Shown here piece by piece: positions 52,902 through 63,089 of a stretch of 64,000 nt of DNA (the first letter of the stretch is position 1; every line of letters begins with the position of its first letter). The translations under genes and the position numbers were made by a program. A model generated the notes under the pieces. It saw nothing but the letters and a program-made list of their open reading frames with translations, was not told where the DNA came from and did not search any database. The DNA lies in NCBI RefSeq assembly GCF_016775475.1, contig NZ_JAEUXJ010000004.1, positions 248,001 through 312,000 of the forward strand, read 5' to 3'. This DNA comes from Belnapia mucosa. Lineage in GTDB: Bacteria; Pseudomonadota; Alphaproteobacteria; Acetobacterales; Acetobacteraceae.

Positions 52902-53302
52902 ACTTTCTCCCCAGGCCTGTCCACAGATTTTTCCACCAGCGGGCCGGTCCGCTGAAAGAACAAACCGGGTAAGTATAACATATTGCTTTCGACACTAGAT
53001 GATTTCTACCGCGAACTCGATACCGGCTCATAAGCGCTTAGGAATCCGCCAATTTATCCGTCACGCCGTCCCATGCCGGATGGCATTCGTGCTTGTGGTC
53101 CCACGAAATCCCGTGCTATCCCAAGTCATCCCGCAGGGGGGTCCAACAGCTCGGGGGGGCGAGGGATCCACGGCGGGATGGTCGGGCGAGCCGGCGGGGT
53201 CGGGGGGCCCCGCCGGCCGCTGCACCGGCAGCCAGGCGGCATCAGCACGCATCCCCCACAGGGCTAGTCAACAAGCGGTCACTGGGGGGCGGTCGCTGGG
53301 CG
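52902..53302 (+). promoter_or_regulatory. rnpB-mraZ intergenic region with MraZ-type box array
   Basis: No gene is seen in these 400 bases. An AT-richer stretch (52972-53060) may hold the dcw promoter, but I find no convincing -35/-10 pair. TCCC occurs at 53099, 53109, 53119 and 53129, exactly 10 bases apart (TGGGA or CGGGA on the other strand), and once more in phase at 53069. This matches the MraZ operator pattern of TGGG repeats every 10 bases. The last 120 bases are G-rich. Confidence 0.65.
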
Positions 53303-53740
53303 ATGTCCGAGTTCACAGGCACCTTTGGCGGGGGCTTCGACGCGAAGAAGGGCCGCATCTCGGTGCCGGCACCCTTCCGCGCCATCCTCAGCCGCCAAGG
53401 CGCCGAGGACATCATCCTCCGCAAGTCCCGCCATCTTCCCTGCATCGAGGTCTGGTCCAAGCCTGACTACATGGCGGAAGTGAACGCCCGAGTCGCAGGC
53501 CTCAGCAAGCTTTCTGCCGAGTACCAATCGATCATGCGGAAGCTGGTGGGCCGGATCCACACCCTGCACCCCGACACCGAAGGCCGCGTCGTCATGCCGC
53601 GCGAGCTGGCCGAAGCAGTCGGCCTCGGCGGCGAGCTGCAATTCGCCGGGCGTGGCGCCTATTTCGAGATCTGGTCGGCCGAGGCCTATGCCGCCGAGGA
53701 AGCCCGCCTCGACGCCGAGGATGAGGGGGGCGACGTATGA
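53303..53740 (+). CDS. mraZ: Transcriptional regulator MraZ
   Basis: A 145-residue AbrB-fold protein with two SpoVT/AbrB-like halves, as in all Mra[21 protein letters not shown] and the second half [17 protein letters not shown]. MraZ represses the dcw operon that it heads, binding TGGG repeats in its own leader; a matching array is present about 175 bases upstream. The ATG at 53303 gives the family N-terminus ([12 protein letters not shown]). Its stop overlaps rsmH (ATGA). Confidence 0.96.
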   Translation: MSEFTGTFGGGFDAKKGRISVPAPFRAILSRQGAEDIILRKSRHLPCIEVWSKPDYMAEVNARVAGLSKLSAEYQSIMRKLVGRIHTLHPDTEGRVVMPRELAEAVGLGGELQFAGRGAYFEIWSAEAYAAEEARLDAEDEGGDV

Positions 53741-54708
53741 GCGGCGCGCCCGGGCATGTGCCGGTGATGCTGGCCGAGGTGCTGGAGACCCTCGCCCCGC
53801 GCGACGGCGCCACCTATCTGGACGGCACCTTCGGCGGCGGCGGCTATGCCGATGCTATCCTCGGCGCGGCGCAATGCACGTTGCTCGCCATCGACCGCGA
53901 CCCGGATGCGATCGCCCGCGGCGCCGCGCTCGCCGCGCGCCATGGCGGCCGGCTGAAGCTGATCGAGGGCCGCTTCGGCGACATGCTGGAGCTGCTGGCA
54001 GCGCGCGAGATCGCCCGACTCGACGGCGTCGTCCTCGATCTCGGCGTTTCCTCCTACCAGCTCGACGAAATCGACCGCGGCTTCTCCTTCCGGGGCGATG
54101 GTCCGCTTGACATGCGGATGTCCAAGCATGGGAAGTCCGCTGCGGATCTCGTGAACGGCCTGGGCGAGTCGGAATTGGCTGATCTGCTCTACGAATTGGG
54201 TGAAGAGCGGTATTCCCGCCGCATCGCGCGCGCCATCGTCGCCGCGCGGCGGGAGGAGCCCATCACCACCACGGCGCGGCTGGCCGCCCTGGTGCGCGGC
54301 TGCGTTCCCCGCGACCCGTCGGGGATCGACGGCGCGACCCGCAGCTTCCAGGCGCTGCGCCTCGCGGTGAATGACGAGCTGGGCGAGGTCGAGCGCGGCC
54401 TGGCCGCCGCCCGGGCGTTGCTGGCGCCGGGCGGGCGGCTGGTGGTTGTTGCCTTCCACTCGCTCGAGGACCGGCTGGTGAAGCGCTTCATGGCCGGCGC
54501 CACGGGCCGCGCCGCCGGCGCATCCCGCCATGATCCGGGCGCCCTCGCCGGCCGCGCCGGGCCCGCCGAATTCCGGCTGCTGACGCCGAAGGCCCTCAGG
54601 CCCGGCCGGGCCGAGACCGATGCCAATCCCCGCGCCCGATCCGCCCGGTTGCGCGCGATCGAACGCCTTCTCCCTGACCGCCTCGCCACGCCCCGGGACG
54701 CCGCATGA
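53737..54708 (+). CDS. rsmH: 16S rRNA (cytosine-1402 N4)-methyltransferase RsmH (MraW)
   Basis: A 323-residue SAM methyltransferase acting on C1402 in the ribosomal P site. The N-terminus [16 protein letters not shown] and the SAM site [16 protein letters not shown] are typical; later blocks are [20 protein letters not shown] and DGPLDMRM, and [16 protein letters not shown] near the end. Length is normal. Overlaps of four bases on both sides show tight translational coupling in the dcw cluster. Confidence 0.97.
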   Translation: MSGAPGHVPVMLAEVLETLAPRDGATYLDGTFGGGGYADAILGAAQCTLLAIDRDPDAIARGAALAARHGGRLKLIEGRFGDMLELLAAREIARLDGVVLDLGVSSYQLDEIDRGFSFRGDGPLDMRMSKHGKSAADLVNGLGESELADLLYELGEERYSRRIARAIVAARREEPITTTARLAALVRGCVPRDPSGIDGATRSFQALRLAVNDELGEVERGLAAARALLAPGGRLVVVAFHSLEDRLVKRFMAGATGRAAGASRHDPGALAGRAGPAEFRLLTPKALRPGRAETDANPRARSARLRAIERLLPDRLATPRDAA

Positions 54709-55691
54709 TCTTCCGCCCCTTCACCATGGTCTGCCTCGTCGCCTTCCTCGGCGCCGGAATGCATGTCTACCAGACGAAGCACGAGGCAGCGCTGCTCGAC
54801 CGAGAGCTGCGCGGCATCGCCCGCAAGGTCGAGGAGGCGGAGGCGCGCACCCAGACGCTGCAGGCGGAATGGGCCTGGCTGAACGAGCCGGAGCGGCTGC
54901 GCAGCGTGGCGCAGCGGCACCTGCCGGAGCTGGAAGCGATGCAGCCGGCGCAGTTCGTCCGCGCCACCGAGGCCGAGCGGCGGCTGCCCTCCGTCGCCGC
55001 CTATAGCGGCCCGACCGCGCTCTTCGCAGTGCGCGAGCCGGCTTCGCTCGGCACCACCACCCTCTCGCTGCTGCCGCGCATTGCCGACGCGGTTCAGGTG
55101 GTGGTGGCGGAACCCCCGCCGGCCCCGGTGCCGGCGGCACCCCTGGCCGCGCCGGTCCTCGCCGCCGCCGAGCCGGTGGTGGCCGCGGTGGCGCCCGAGC
55201 CCTTCCTGATCCTGCCGCCGCCACCCCCGCCGCCGCCGCCGGTCCCGGTCCTCGCCGCCATCCCGGCGCCGCCGGTGCGCATTGCCCTGCCGGCCCGGCC
55301 GGCCGAGCCGCGCCCGGTTGAGCCGCGTGTGGTTACCGAGGCGCCGCCGCGCCCGGCGCTGGTGGATCTCGCCCGCGCCACCCAGCCGCGCCCGCCGGCG
55401 CCGAAGCCCGCGCCGCGGCCGGCGACCGAGCTCGCCAGCCTGCCGCCGGTCGCCGCGCCGCGCCCGGCCGTGCAGCAGGTCGCCTCCACCGCCAGCCTGG
55501 CCCGGCCGGCGACGCCGCCCGCCGCTGTGCCGCATGCCGTGGTCGCCCCGGCCGCCGCCGCGCCGGTGGCGCCGCCGTCCCCCTATGCCGGATCGGTGCT
55601 CGGCGGCGGCAGCCGGCCGCTGCTGCCCCCGCCCGTGCCCTTCGGCAGCGCCGGCGCCGCCAGCCTGCGCAACGGGACCCTGGCGCAATGA
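54705..55691 (+). CDS. ftsL: FtsL-like division protein with long Pro/Ala-rich tail
   Basis: A 328-residue protein in the ftsL position. The first 110 residues look like FtsL: a short cytoplasmic start, one membrane helix ([20 protein letters not shown]) and a leucine-zipper coiled coil ([20 protein letters not shown]). Residues from about 140 to the end are rich in Pro and Ala, with runs such as PPPPPPPP, and predicted unstructured. FtsL is normally about 110-120 residues. The gene is joined to its neighbours by four-base overlaps, so I regard the extension as genuine. Confidence 0.88.
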   Translation: MIFRPFTMVCLVAFLGAGMHVYQTKHEAALLDRELRGIARKVEEAEARTQTLQAEWAWLNEPERLRSVAQRHLPELEAMQPAQFVRATEAERRLPSVAAYSGPTALFAVREPASLGTTTLSLLPRIADAVQVVVAEPPPAPVPAAPLAAPVLAAAEPVVAAVAPEPFLILPPPPPPPPPVPVLAAIPAPPVRIALPARPAEPRPVEPRVVTEAPPRPALVDLARATQPRPPAPKPAPRPATELASLPPVAAPRPAVQQVASTASLARPATPPAAVPHAVVAPAAAAPVAPPSPYAGSVLGGGSRPLLPPPVPFGSAGAASLRNGTLAQ

Positions 55692-57814
55692 ACCACTTCC
55701 CGCAGGACGGGCTGCGCCCGCCGCCCTCGCCCGATGCCGCGCCGGCCGGCCGCCGGCTGCCCGCCCATGGCGCCGCCACGCCCTCGCGCGCCCTGGTGCG
55801 CATCGCGGCACCGGAGCTGGCGCGGCGCGCGCAACTGGAGAAGACGCGGGGGCGGCTCGTGGTCGCCGCCGGTGGCTTCGCGCTGCTCTTCGGCGCGGTC
55901 ACGCTGAAGCTCGCCTTCGCCACCTTGATCGACCCGATGACGCCGAAGCCGCGTGCCGCGGTGCGGATGCCGACCGGCGAGCCGAATGTCGGCCGCGCCG
56001 CCATCACCGACCGCAATGGCGAGGTGCTGGCGGTCTCGCTCCAGGTAACCGAGCTCTACGCCAATCCGCAGGAGATCAACGACCCCGAGGCGGCGGCCGA
56101 CAAGCTGCTGCGGGTGCTGCCGAGCCTCGACCGCGAAAGGTTGGTCGCGCGGATCAGCCCGCGCATGGTCCCGGGCACCGAGCGGCCGGTGGAGTTCGCC
56201 TATATCGCCCGCAACCTGCCACCGCGGCAGCAGCAGGCGATCAACGACCTCGGCATCGCCGGCTTCCATTTCCGCCCTGCCGAGCGGCGCTTCTATCCCC
56301 AGGGCTCGGCGGCCGCGCATGTGCTCGGCCAGGTGGATGTGGACGGGCGCGGCATCGCCGGCGTGGAGCGCAGCTTCGACGAGCGGCTGCGCACCGACCA
56401 TTCGCCGCTCCGTCTTTCGGTCGATGTCCGGGTGCAGGTGGCGCTGCGCGAGGCGGTGCAGAAGGCGATCTCCGACTATAACGGCATCGGCGGCGCCGGG
56501 GTGGTGATGGACATCAACACCGCCGAGGTGCTGGCCATGGTCAGCCTGCCGGATTACGACGCCTCCGATCCCGGCGGGCTGCAGCGGCGGCAGGCAGCGG
56601 CGCCGGCCACGGCCGCCGCGGCCTCGCTCGCCCGCCCGGTCGTTGCCCGCCCGGCCACGCCCCGCCCGCCGAGCCAGGATACGGACCCGCATTTCAACCG
56701 CGCGACCGTCGGCCTCTATGAGCCCGGCTCGACCTTCAAGCTGCTGACCGCGGCGATGGCGCTCGAGCTCGGCACGGCCAATCTCTGGAGCAGCTTCGAT
56801 GCCAGCCGGCCGATCCGCTACGGCCGCTTCACCATCAGCGACTACAAGGGCAAGAACCGGGTTCTGAGCCTGCCCGAAGTGCTGGCCTATTCGTCGAACC
56901 TCGGCGCGGCGCATATGGCGATGGGCGTCGGCCCGGCGCGGCACCGCGAATTCATGGTCCGGATGGGGATGCTCCAGCGCCTGCAGGTCGAGCTGCCGGA
57001 AACGGCACGGCCGCTGGCGCCGAGCGCCAATGGCTGGCGCGACATCAACACCATGACCGTCGCCTTCGGCCATGGCATCTCGGTCTCGCCGCTGCATGTC
57101 GTCACCGGCATCTCGGCGCTCGCCAATGGCGGCATCCTGCGCTCGCCGACGCTGCTGGCCCAGCCGGCGGATGTGCAGCGCGAGGGCACGCGGGTGATCT
57201 CCGAGCGCACCTCGGAGACGATGCGCAAGCTGATGCGGCTGGTCGTCACCGACGGCTCCGGCAAGGGCGCCGACGTGGCCGGCTATTTCGTCGGCGGCAA
57301 GACCGGCACGGCGCAGAAGGTCGGGCCGCGCGGCGGCTATCTGGAAGACAAGCGCATCGCCGCCTTCGTCGGCGCCTTCCCGCTGAACGCACCGCGCTAT
57401 GCCATCTATGTCATGGTGGACGAGCCGAAGCCGAATGCGCAGAGCCATGGCTATGCGACGGCGGGCTGGGTGGCGGCGCCGGCGGCGGGCGCGGTGATCC
57501 GCCGCGTCGCCCCGATCCTCGGCATGGTGCCGGAGACGGATCGCATCCCGCAGATCCAGCAGACCCTCGCGGTGCCGCTGCAGCCGGGCCGGCCACCGCG
57601 CGCCGCGCCGCCGGCCGGCGCCCCACAGGCCCCGGCGCCCGGGCCGCGCACCGCGCCGGCCGCGGCCGCACCGGCGCCCGCCCCGGCCCCGGCACCGGCC
57701 CTGGTGCCGCCGGCACCCTCCCTGCGGCGTACCGATGCAGCGCCGCCGGAAGGCCTGCTGCGCTTCGTTGCCGGCCCGGTTTCGCCGCGCGAGGCCGGCC
57801 TTGCGCCTCGGTGA
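55688..57814 (+). CDS. ftsI: Peptidoglycan transpeptidase FtsI (PBP3) with Pro/Ala-rich additions
   Basis: A 708-residue class B penicillin-binding protein that cross-links septal peptidoglycan. A membrane anchor at about 56-76 leads to the dimer domain and the transpeptidase domain. Catalytic motifs are GSTFK (Ser348, Lys351), SSN (Ser402, Asn404) and KTGT (538-541). A Pro/Ala-rich insert (about 300-330) lies just before the SxxK motif, and the last 120 residues are a Pro/Ala-rich tail. FtsI is usually near 580 residues. murE begins inside its 3' end. Confidence 0.95.
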   Translation: MNHFPQDGLRPPPSPDAAPAGRRLPAHGAATPSRALVRIAAPELARRAQLEKTRGRLVVAAGGFALLFGAVTLKLAFATLIDPMTPKPRAAVRMPTGEPNVGRAAITDRNGEVLAVSLQVTELYANPQEINDPEAAADKLLRVLPSLDRERLVARISPRMVPGTERPVEFAYIARNLPPRQQQAINDLGIAGFHFRPAERRFYPQGSAAAHVLGQVDVDGRGIAGVERSFDERLRTDHSPLRLSVDVRVQVALREAVQKAISDYNGIGGAGVVMDINTAEVLAMVSLPDYDASDPGGLQRRQAAAPATAAAASLARPVVARPATPRPPSQDTDPHFNRATVGLYEPGSTFKLLTAAMALELGTANLWSSFDASRPIRYGRFTISDYKGKNRVLSLPEVLAYSSNLGAAHMAMGVGPARHREFMVRMGMLQRLQVELPETARPLAPSANGWRDINTMTVAFGHGISVSPLHVVTGISALANGGILRSPTLLAQPADVQREGTRVISERTSETMRKLMRLVVTDGSGKGADVAGYFVGGKTGTAQKVGPRGGYLEDKRIAAFVGAFPLNAPRYAIYVMVDEPKPNAQSHGYATAGWVAAPAAGAVIRRVAPILGMVPETDRIPQIQQTLAVPLQPGRPPRAAPPAGAPQAPAPGPRTAPAAAAPAPAPAPAPALVPPAPSLRRTDAAPPEGLLRFVAGPVSPREAGLAPR

Positions 57815-59270
57815 CCTCCTTCGTGCTGGCGGGCTGGACCCCGCCTCGGCCGGCGAAGTGGCGGGAGTCGCCATCCGCGGCCTGACCGCGGATAGCCGCG
57901 CCGTCCAGCCGGGCAGGATCTTCGTGGCGCTCCCCGGCGCGCGGGTGGATGGCCGCGCCTTCATCGCCGAGGCGGTGGCGCGCGGCGCCGAGGCCGTATT
58001 GGCGCCGGAGGGCACGGCCTGGCCCGAGGGCCTGCCGGCGCGGCCGCTGCTGGCCAGCCCCGATCCGCGCCGCAGCCTGGCGCTGATGGCCGCCGCCCTG
58101 GCCGGCGCCCAGCCGGCGACGGTGGTCGCCGTCACCGGCACCAATGGCAAGACCAGCACGGTGGATTTCCTCCGTCAGCTCTGGGCGCTCGCCGGGCGGC
58201 GGGCGGCCTCGCTCGGCACGCTCGGCCTGATCGCCCCTGGCTTCCCGGGCGGCGCCAGCCTCACCACACCGGATCCGGTGGCGCTGCATGCCCAGCTCGC
58301 GGCCCTGGCGCGGGCCGGCTTCGGCCATGCGGCAATGGAAGCCTCCTCGCACGGGATCGAGCAGCGGCGGCTGGATGGCGTGCGCCTCGCCGCCGCCGGC
58401 TTCACCAACCTGACGCGGGATCATCTCGACTACCACGGCAGCATGGAGGCCTATCGCGCCGCCAAGCTGCGGCTGTTCGAGACGGTGCTGGAACCCGCCA
58501 CCACGGCCGTCGCCAATGCCGATATGGACCCCGCGACGCTGGCGGCGCTGGAAGGGATCGCGGCCCGGCGCGGCCTCGCCCTGCTGAAGGTCGGCGAGGC
58601 GGGGGATGCGGTCCGGCTGCTGGCGCAGCAGCCCCTGCCGGACGGACAGGCGCTGGAGATCATCGCCTTCGGCGCCCGGCACGCGCTGCACCTGCCGCTG
58701 CCGGGACGCTTCCAGGCCGACAATGCCCTGCTGGCCCTGGCGCTGGCGGTCGTCACCGGGCTGGAACCGGCCTGGGCGGTGACCCTGCTCTCCCGGCTCG
58801 AGGGCGTGCGGGGGCGGATGGAGCTGGCGGCGCGGCTGCCAGGCGGCGCCGCGGTCTATGTCGATTATGCCCATACGCCGGATGCGCTGGCCCGGTTGCT
58901 GACCGCGCTGCGGCCGCATGTCGGCCGCGGCGGGCGCCTGCATGTGGTCTTCGGCGCCGGCGGCGACCGTGATCCGGGCAAGCGCCCGCTGATGGGCGAG
59001 GCAGCGGCGCGCCATGCCGACCGCTGCTGGATCACCGATGACAACCCGCGCAGCGAGGATCCGGCGACGATCCGTGCCGCGGTCCTGGCCGGCTGCCCGG
59101 GCGGGGTGGATGCCGGGGAGCGGCGGGCGGCGATCGCCATGGCGCTGTCGGACCTGGCGCCGGGCGATGTGCTGGCGGTGGCCGGCAAGGGGCATGAGAG
59201 CGGCCAGACCATCGCCGGCGTGACCCTGCCCTTCGACGACGCGGCGGTGGTGCGGGAGCTTGCGGCATGA
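57801..59270 (+). CDS. murE: UDP-MurNAc-L-Ala-D-Glu:meso-DAP ligase MurE
   Basis: Mur ligase of 489 residues that adds meso-diaminopimelate to the cell-wall precursor. ATP site: VVAVTGTNGKTSTVDFLRQL. UDP-binding N-terminus: [20 protein letters not shown]. Specificity loop: DDNPRSEDP, the DNPR motif of DAP-adding enzymes. TTG 57801 yields the family start (LRLGDLLRAGG); the in-frame ATG 57735 lies deep inside ftsI and adds nonconserved residues. Confidence 0.96.
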   Translation: MRLGDLLRAGGLDPASAGEVAGVAIRGLTADSRAVQPGRIFVALPGARVDGRAFIAEAVARGAEAVLAPEGTAWPEGLPARPLLASPDPRRSLALMAAALAGAQPATVVAVTGTNGKTSTVDFLRQLWALAGRRAASLGTLGLIAPGFPGGASLTTPDPVALHAQLAALARAGFGHAAMEASSHGIEQRRLDGVRLAAAGFTNLTRDHLDYHGSMEAYRAAKLRLFETVLEPATTAVANADMDPATLAALEGIAARRGLALLKVGEAGDAVRLLAQQPLPDGQALEIIAFGARHALHLPLPGRFQADNALLALALAVVTGLEPAWAVTLLSRLEGVRGRMELAARLPGGAAVYVDYAHTPDALARLLTALRPHVGRGGRLHVVFGAGGDRDPGKRPLMGEAAARHADRCWITDDNPRSEDPATIRAAVLAGCPGGVDAGERRAAIAMALSDLAPGDVLAVAGKGHESGQTIAGVTLPFDDAAVVRELAA

Positions 59271-60631
59271 GCCTCTGGACCGCAGCGGCGCTGCGCGCAG
59301 CGACCGGCGGAAGCCTCGCCGCCGAGCTTGCCGTGACCGGCGTTTCCATCGACAGCCGCGCCGTGCAGCCGGGCGATCTGTTCATCGCGCTGCGCGACGC
59401 GCGCGACGGGCATGACTTCGTGGCCGATGCCCTGGCCCGCGGCGCGGCTGCCGCCATGGTGGACCGCGACCCGCCGGGCGTGACGCCGGAGGCGCCCCTG
59501 CTGCGCGTTGGCGACACGCTGGCCGGGCTGACCGCGCTCGGCGCCGCCGGGCGGGCGCGGACGGCGGCGCGGATCGTTGCTGTCACCGGCAGCGTCGGCA
59601 AGACCGGCACCAAGGAGATGCTGCGGCTGCTGCTCTCGGGCCTCGGCCCGACCCATGCCGCCGTCGCCTCCTACAACAACCATTGGGGCGTGCCGCTGAC
59701 CCTGGCCCGGATGCCGGAGGCCAGCGCCTATGCGGTGATCGAGATCGGGATGAACAATCCGGGCGAGATCGCCCCCCTCGCCCGGCTGGCCCGGCCGCAT
59801 GCGGCGCTGGTGACCAATATCGGCGCGGCCCATATCGGCCATCTCGGCAGCCTGGAGGCGATCGCCGCCGAGAAGGCGACCATCGCGGCGGGGCTCGAGC
59901 CGGGCGGCATCGCGGTGCTGCCGGCCGAAGACCCTTTCCTGCCGCTGCTGCGCGCCGCGGCGCCGGGACATCCGGTGGTCACCTTCGGCGAGGGCGGCGA
60001 TGTGCGCGCCCTGTCCGTGACCGCCGAGGCCACGGGCAGCGCGGTGACGGCGGAGATCGCCGGGCGGCGCGCTGCCTTCCGGCTCGGCGCCCCGGGGGCG
60101 CATCTGGTCCGCAACGCCATCGGTGCGCTGGCGGCGGTGCATGCGCTGGGCGGCGATGCCGCAGCCGTGGCGCCACGGCTGGCGGAGTACCGGCCGATGG
60201 TCGGGCGCGGCGCGGCCGAGACCATCGCCACGCCCGATGGCGGCCGCGCCACCCTGGTGGATGAGGCCTTCAACGGTCAGCCGCCTTCGGTGCGGGCGGC
60301 GCTGGCCGTGCTGGCGCTGCTGCCGGCCCGGCGGCGGGTCGCGGTGCTGGGGCAGATGGGCGAACTCGGCCCCTTCTCGGCCGAGGAACATGCGGCCCTG
60401 GCGCCGCATGTGCAGGCGGCGGCCGATGCCGTCTTTCTTTGCGGGCCAGACATGCGCCACCTCGCCGCCGCGCTGCCGCCGGGGATGGTATTGGCCCGCA
60501 CGGAAACATCGGGGGAGCTGGCGCCGCTGGTCGCGGCCGGGCTTCGGGACGGGGATGCGGTGCTGGTGAAGGGAAGCAAGGCGACGCTGATGGGCAAGGT
60601 CCTCGCGGCTCTCAGGGGAATTCGGGCGTGA
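59267..60631 (+). CDS. murF: UDP-MurNAc-tripeptide:D-Ala-D-Ala ligase MurF
   Basis: A 454-residue Mur ligase that adds D-Ala-D-Ala. The N-domain has [20 protein letters not shown]; the ATP site is [20 protein letters not shown]; later motifs include [20 protein letters not shown] and [10 protein letters not shown]. The start overlaps the murE stop by four bases. Length and domain order are normal. It completes the pentapeptide ahead of MraY. Confidence 0.97.
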   Translation: MSLWTAAALRAATGGSLAAELAVTGVSIDSRAVQPGDLFIALRDARDGHDFVADALARGAAAAMVDRDPPGVTPEAPLLRVGDTLAGLTALGAAGRARTAARIVAVTGSVGKTGTKEMLRLLLSGLGPTHAAVASYNNHWGVPLTLARMPEASAYAVIEIGMNNPGEIAPLARLARPHAALVTNIGAAHIGHLGSLEAIAAEKATIAAGLEPGGIAVLPAEDPFLPLLRAAAPGHPVVTFGEGGDVRALSVTAEATGSAVTAEIAGRRAAFRLGAPGAHLVRNAIGALAAVHALGGDAAAVAPRLAEYRPMVGRGAAETIATPDGGRATLVDEAFNGQPPSVRAALAVLALLPARRRVAVLGQMGELGPFSAEEHAALAPHVQAAADAVFLCGPDMRHLAAALPPGMVLARTETSGELAPLVAAGLRDGDAVLVKGSKATLMGKVLAALRGIRA

Positions 60632-61716
60632 TCTTCAATCTCTTCGCGCCCTATGCCGAGGAATTCCCCCTCTTTAACCTGATCCGGTACACCACCTTCC
60701 GGGCGGGCGCGGCCTGCCTGACGGCGCTGGTGCTCTCGCTTGCCCTCGGCCCCGCCGTGATCCGCTGGCTGCGCGGCTTTCAGCGTGGTGGCCAGCCGAT
60801 CCGCACCGACGGGCCGCAGAGCCACCTGCTGACCAAGAAGGGCACGCCCACCATGGGCGGCGTGCTGATCCTGCTGGCCTTGTCGCTGGCGACGCTGCTC
60901 TGGGCCGATCTGCGCAGCGGGCTGGTCTGGGCGGCGCTGTTCGTGACGGTCGGCTATGGCGGGCTCGGCTTCGCCGATGACTGGCTGAAGGTGACCAAGC
61001 GGAACACCAAGGGTGTCTCGGCGCGGATGAAGCTGGTCTGGCAGGCCGGCGTCGGGCTGGTCGGCGCGGTCTGGATCATCATGCTGCTGCCGCCGGCGGT
61101 GGCCACCGGCCTCGCCTTCCCGGTCTTCAAGGAGACACTGCTGCCCTTCGGCTACCTCTTCCCGCTGGTCGGGATGCTGGTGCTGATGGGCGCCTCCAAT
61201 GCGGTGAACCTGACCGACGGGCTGGACGGCCTCGCCATCGTCCCGGCGATGATCGCCGCGGCGGTCTTCACCCTGATCGCCTATCTGGTCGGCAACCGGG
61301 TCTTTTCGGAATACCTCCAACTCCATTCGGTGCCGGGGGCGAATGAGTTGGCGGTGTTCTGCGCCGCGCTGATCGGCGCGGGGCTCGGCTTCCTCTGGTT
61401 CAATGCGCCGCCGGCGGCGGTCTTCATGGGGGATACGGGGTCGCTGGCGCTGGGCGGCGCGCTCGGCGCAGTCGCCGTCGCCACCAAGCATGAGATCGTG
61501 CTGGCGATCGTCGGCGGGCTGTTCGTGGTGGAGACGGTCAGCGTCATCATCCAGGTCTTCTGGTACAAGCGCACCGGACGGCGGGTCTTCTTGATGGCGC
61601 CGCTGCATCATCATTTCGAAAAAAAGGGCTGGGCCGAGGCCACCATCGTGATCCGCTTCTGGATCATCGCCATGGTGCTCGCGCTGGTCGGCCTCTCGAC
61701 GCTGAAGATCCGATGA
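60628..61716 (+). CDS. mraY: Phospho-MurNAc-pentapeptide transferase MraY
   Basis: A 362-residue polytopic membrane enzyme that makes lipid I on undecaprenyl phosphate. Ten helices are likely. Catalytic motifs are [34 protein letters not shown] and the loop [15 protein letters not shown] 60628, overlapping the murF stop, gives the standard N-terminus ([20 protein letters not shown]). No in-frame ATG near there fits better. Confidence 0.97.
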   Translation: MIFNLFAPYAEEFPLFNLIRYTTFRAGAACLTALVLSLALGPAVIRWLRGFQRGGQPIRTDGPQSHLLTKKGTPTMGGVLILLALSLATLLWADLRSGLVWAALFVTVGYGGLGFADDWLKVTKRNTKGVSARMKLVWQAGVGLVGAVWIIMLLPPAVATGLAFPVFKETLLPFGYLFPLVGMLVLMGASNAVNLTDGLDGLAIVPAMIAAAVFTLIAYLVGNRVFSEYLQLHSVPGANELAVFCAALIGAGLGFLWFNAPPAAVFMGDTGSLALGGALGAVAVATKHEIVLAIVGGLFVVETVSVIIQVFWYKRTGRRVFLMAPLHHHFEKKGWAEATIVIRFWIIAMVLALVGLSTLKIR

Positions 61717-63089
61717 GCACTTTCCGGCCCTTCTCCGGCGAATCCGTCGCGGTCGTCGGCCTCGGCAAGGCCGGCCTGCCGGCAGCCCAGCGCCTGGCCG
61801 ATTGGGGCGCCGAGGTCACCTGCTGGGACGACCGGCCGGAGGGCCGGGCCGCGGCCGAGGCGGCGGGGCTGCGGGTCGAGGACCCGGCGGCCGGACGCTT
61901 CCGCTGGGATGCGCTGCTGCTCTCGCCCGGCATCCCGCACATCCTGCCGCGGGCCCATCCGGCGGCCGAGGCGGCGCGGGCGGCGGGGCGGCCGATTCTC
62001 TGCGATGCCGAATATCTTTGGCGGGCGGTGCGGGCGGCGGGCTCCGGCGCGCGCTTCGCCGGCATTACCGGGACCAATGGGAAATCCACCACCACGGCGC
62101 TGCTGCACCATCTGCTGCGCGCGGCCGGGCGGGCGGCGGAGGCGGGCGGGAATCTTGGGCCGGCGGCGCTTTCCCTCAATATCTTGGATACCGATGGCGT
62201 ATACGCACTCGAGATGTCGTCATACATGTTGGAGCGAATCCAGGGCATGCGCTTCAACCACGCGGTGATGCTCAACCTGTCGCCCGACCATCTCGACCGG
62301 CATGGCGATATGGAAGGCTACCGGGCGGCCAAGGCAGGCATCTTCCGCAACCAACGCCCCGAGGATCTGGCCGTGCTCGGCATGGACGATGCCTGGACCG
62401 CCGGCATGGCAGCCGGCCTTGCGGCACGGGTCCTGCCCATTTCCGGCGAAGGGCCGCAGTCGGGCGGAATCTGGGGCGAAGGCCGGCTGCTGCGCGACGA
62501 GGCCGGGCCGATCCTCGACCTCGCCGAGGCCCCTGCCCTGCCCGGCAGCCACAATGCCCAGAACGCGGCCGCCGCGGCCGCCTCGGCACTCGATCTCGGC
62601 CTGACGCGGGCGGAGGTGGCGGCGGGGCTGCGCAGCTATCCCGGCCTGCCGCACCGGCAGGAGCGGGTCGGCGAGTGGCAGGGCATCGCCTTCGTCAATG
62701 ACAGCAAAGGCACCAATGCCGACAGCACGGCGCGGGCCCTGGCCAGCTATCCGCGCCTGGTCTGGATCGCCGGCGGCACAGCAAAGGAGGGTGGGATCGA
62801 AAGCCTCGTCCCCTTCTTCCCCCGCGTGGCGGAGGCGCTGCTGATCGGCCGCGACGCACCGATCCTAGCGGCGACGCTGGCGGCGCATGGGGTGAAGCAC
62901 CGGATCGCCGGGACGCTGGAGGAAGCGGTGCCGGCCGCCGCCGAAGCGGCGCGGGCCGGGGCGGCGCCGGTGGTGCTGCTCTCGCCCGCCTGCGCCAGCT
63001 GGGACCAGTTCACCGGCTTCGAGCAGCGCGGCGCGCGGTTCCGCGCCCTGGTCGCGGCGCTGCCGGGGATGCAAGGGGGGGCCGCCTGA
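61713..63089 (+). CDS. murD: UDP-MurNAc-L-Ala:D-Glu ligase MurD
   Basis: A 458-residue Mur ligase adding D-Glu. It opens with the dinucleotide-fold [17 protein letters not shown], then [16 protein letters not shown], the ATP site [40 protein letters not shown], and the C-terminal [20 protein letters not shown]. All catalytic blocks are intact. It overlaps mraY by four bases and ftsW by one. Confidence 0.97.
   Translation: MSTFRPFSGESVAVVGLGKAGLPAAQRLADWGAEVTCWDDRPEGRAAAEAAGLRVEDPAAGRFRWDALLLSPGIPHILPRAHPAAEAARAAGRPILCDAEYLWRAVRAAGSGARFAGITGTNGKSTTTALLHHLLRAAGRAAEAGGNLGPAALSLNILDTDGVYALEMSSYMLERIQGMRFNHAVMLNLSPDHLDRHGDMEGYRAAKAGIFRNQRPEDLAVLGMDDAWTAGMAAGLAARVLPISGEGPQSGGIWGEGRLLRDEAGPILDLAEAPALPGSHNAQNAAAAAASALDLGLTRAEVAAGLRSYPGLPHRQERVGEWQGIAFVNDSKGTNADSTARALASYPRLVWIAGGTAKEGGIESLVPFFPRVAEALLIGRDAPILAATLAAHGVKHRIAGTLEEAVPAAAEAARAGAAPVVLLSPACASWDQFTGFEQRGARFRALVAALPGMQGGAA

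Noticed and set aside
52910..52935. DnaA box near TGTCCACAG
   Set aside because: Two mismatches to TTATNCACA, single copy, and next to rnpB rather than an origin.
52990..53060. Small gene in the AT-rich stretch before mraZ
   Set aside because: Short frames only, without ribosome site or recognisable sequence.
55583..58159. Open frame of about 860 codons on the minus strand
   Set aside because: It is antisense to ftsL, ftsI and murE. Its composition is an artefact of GC-rich third positions.
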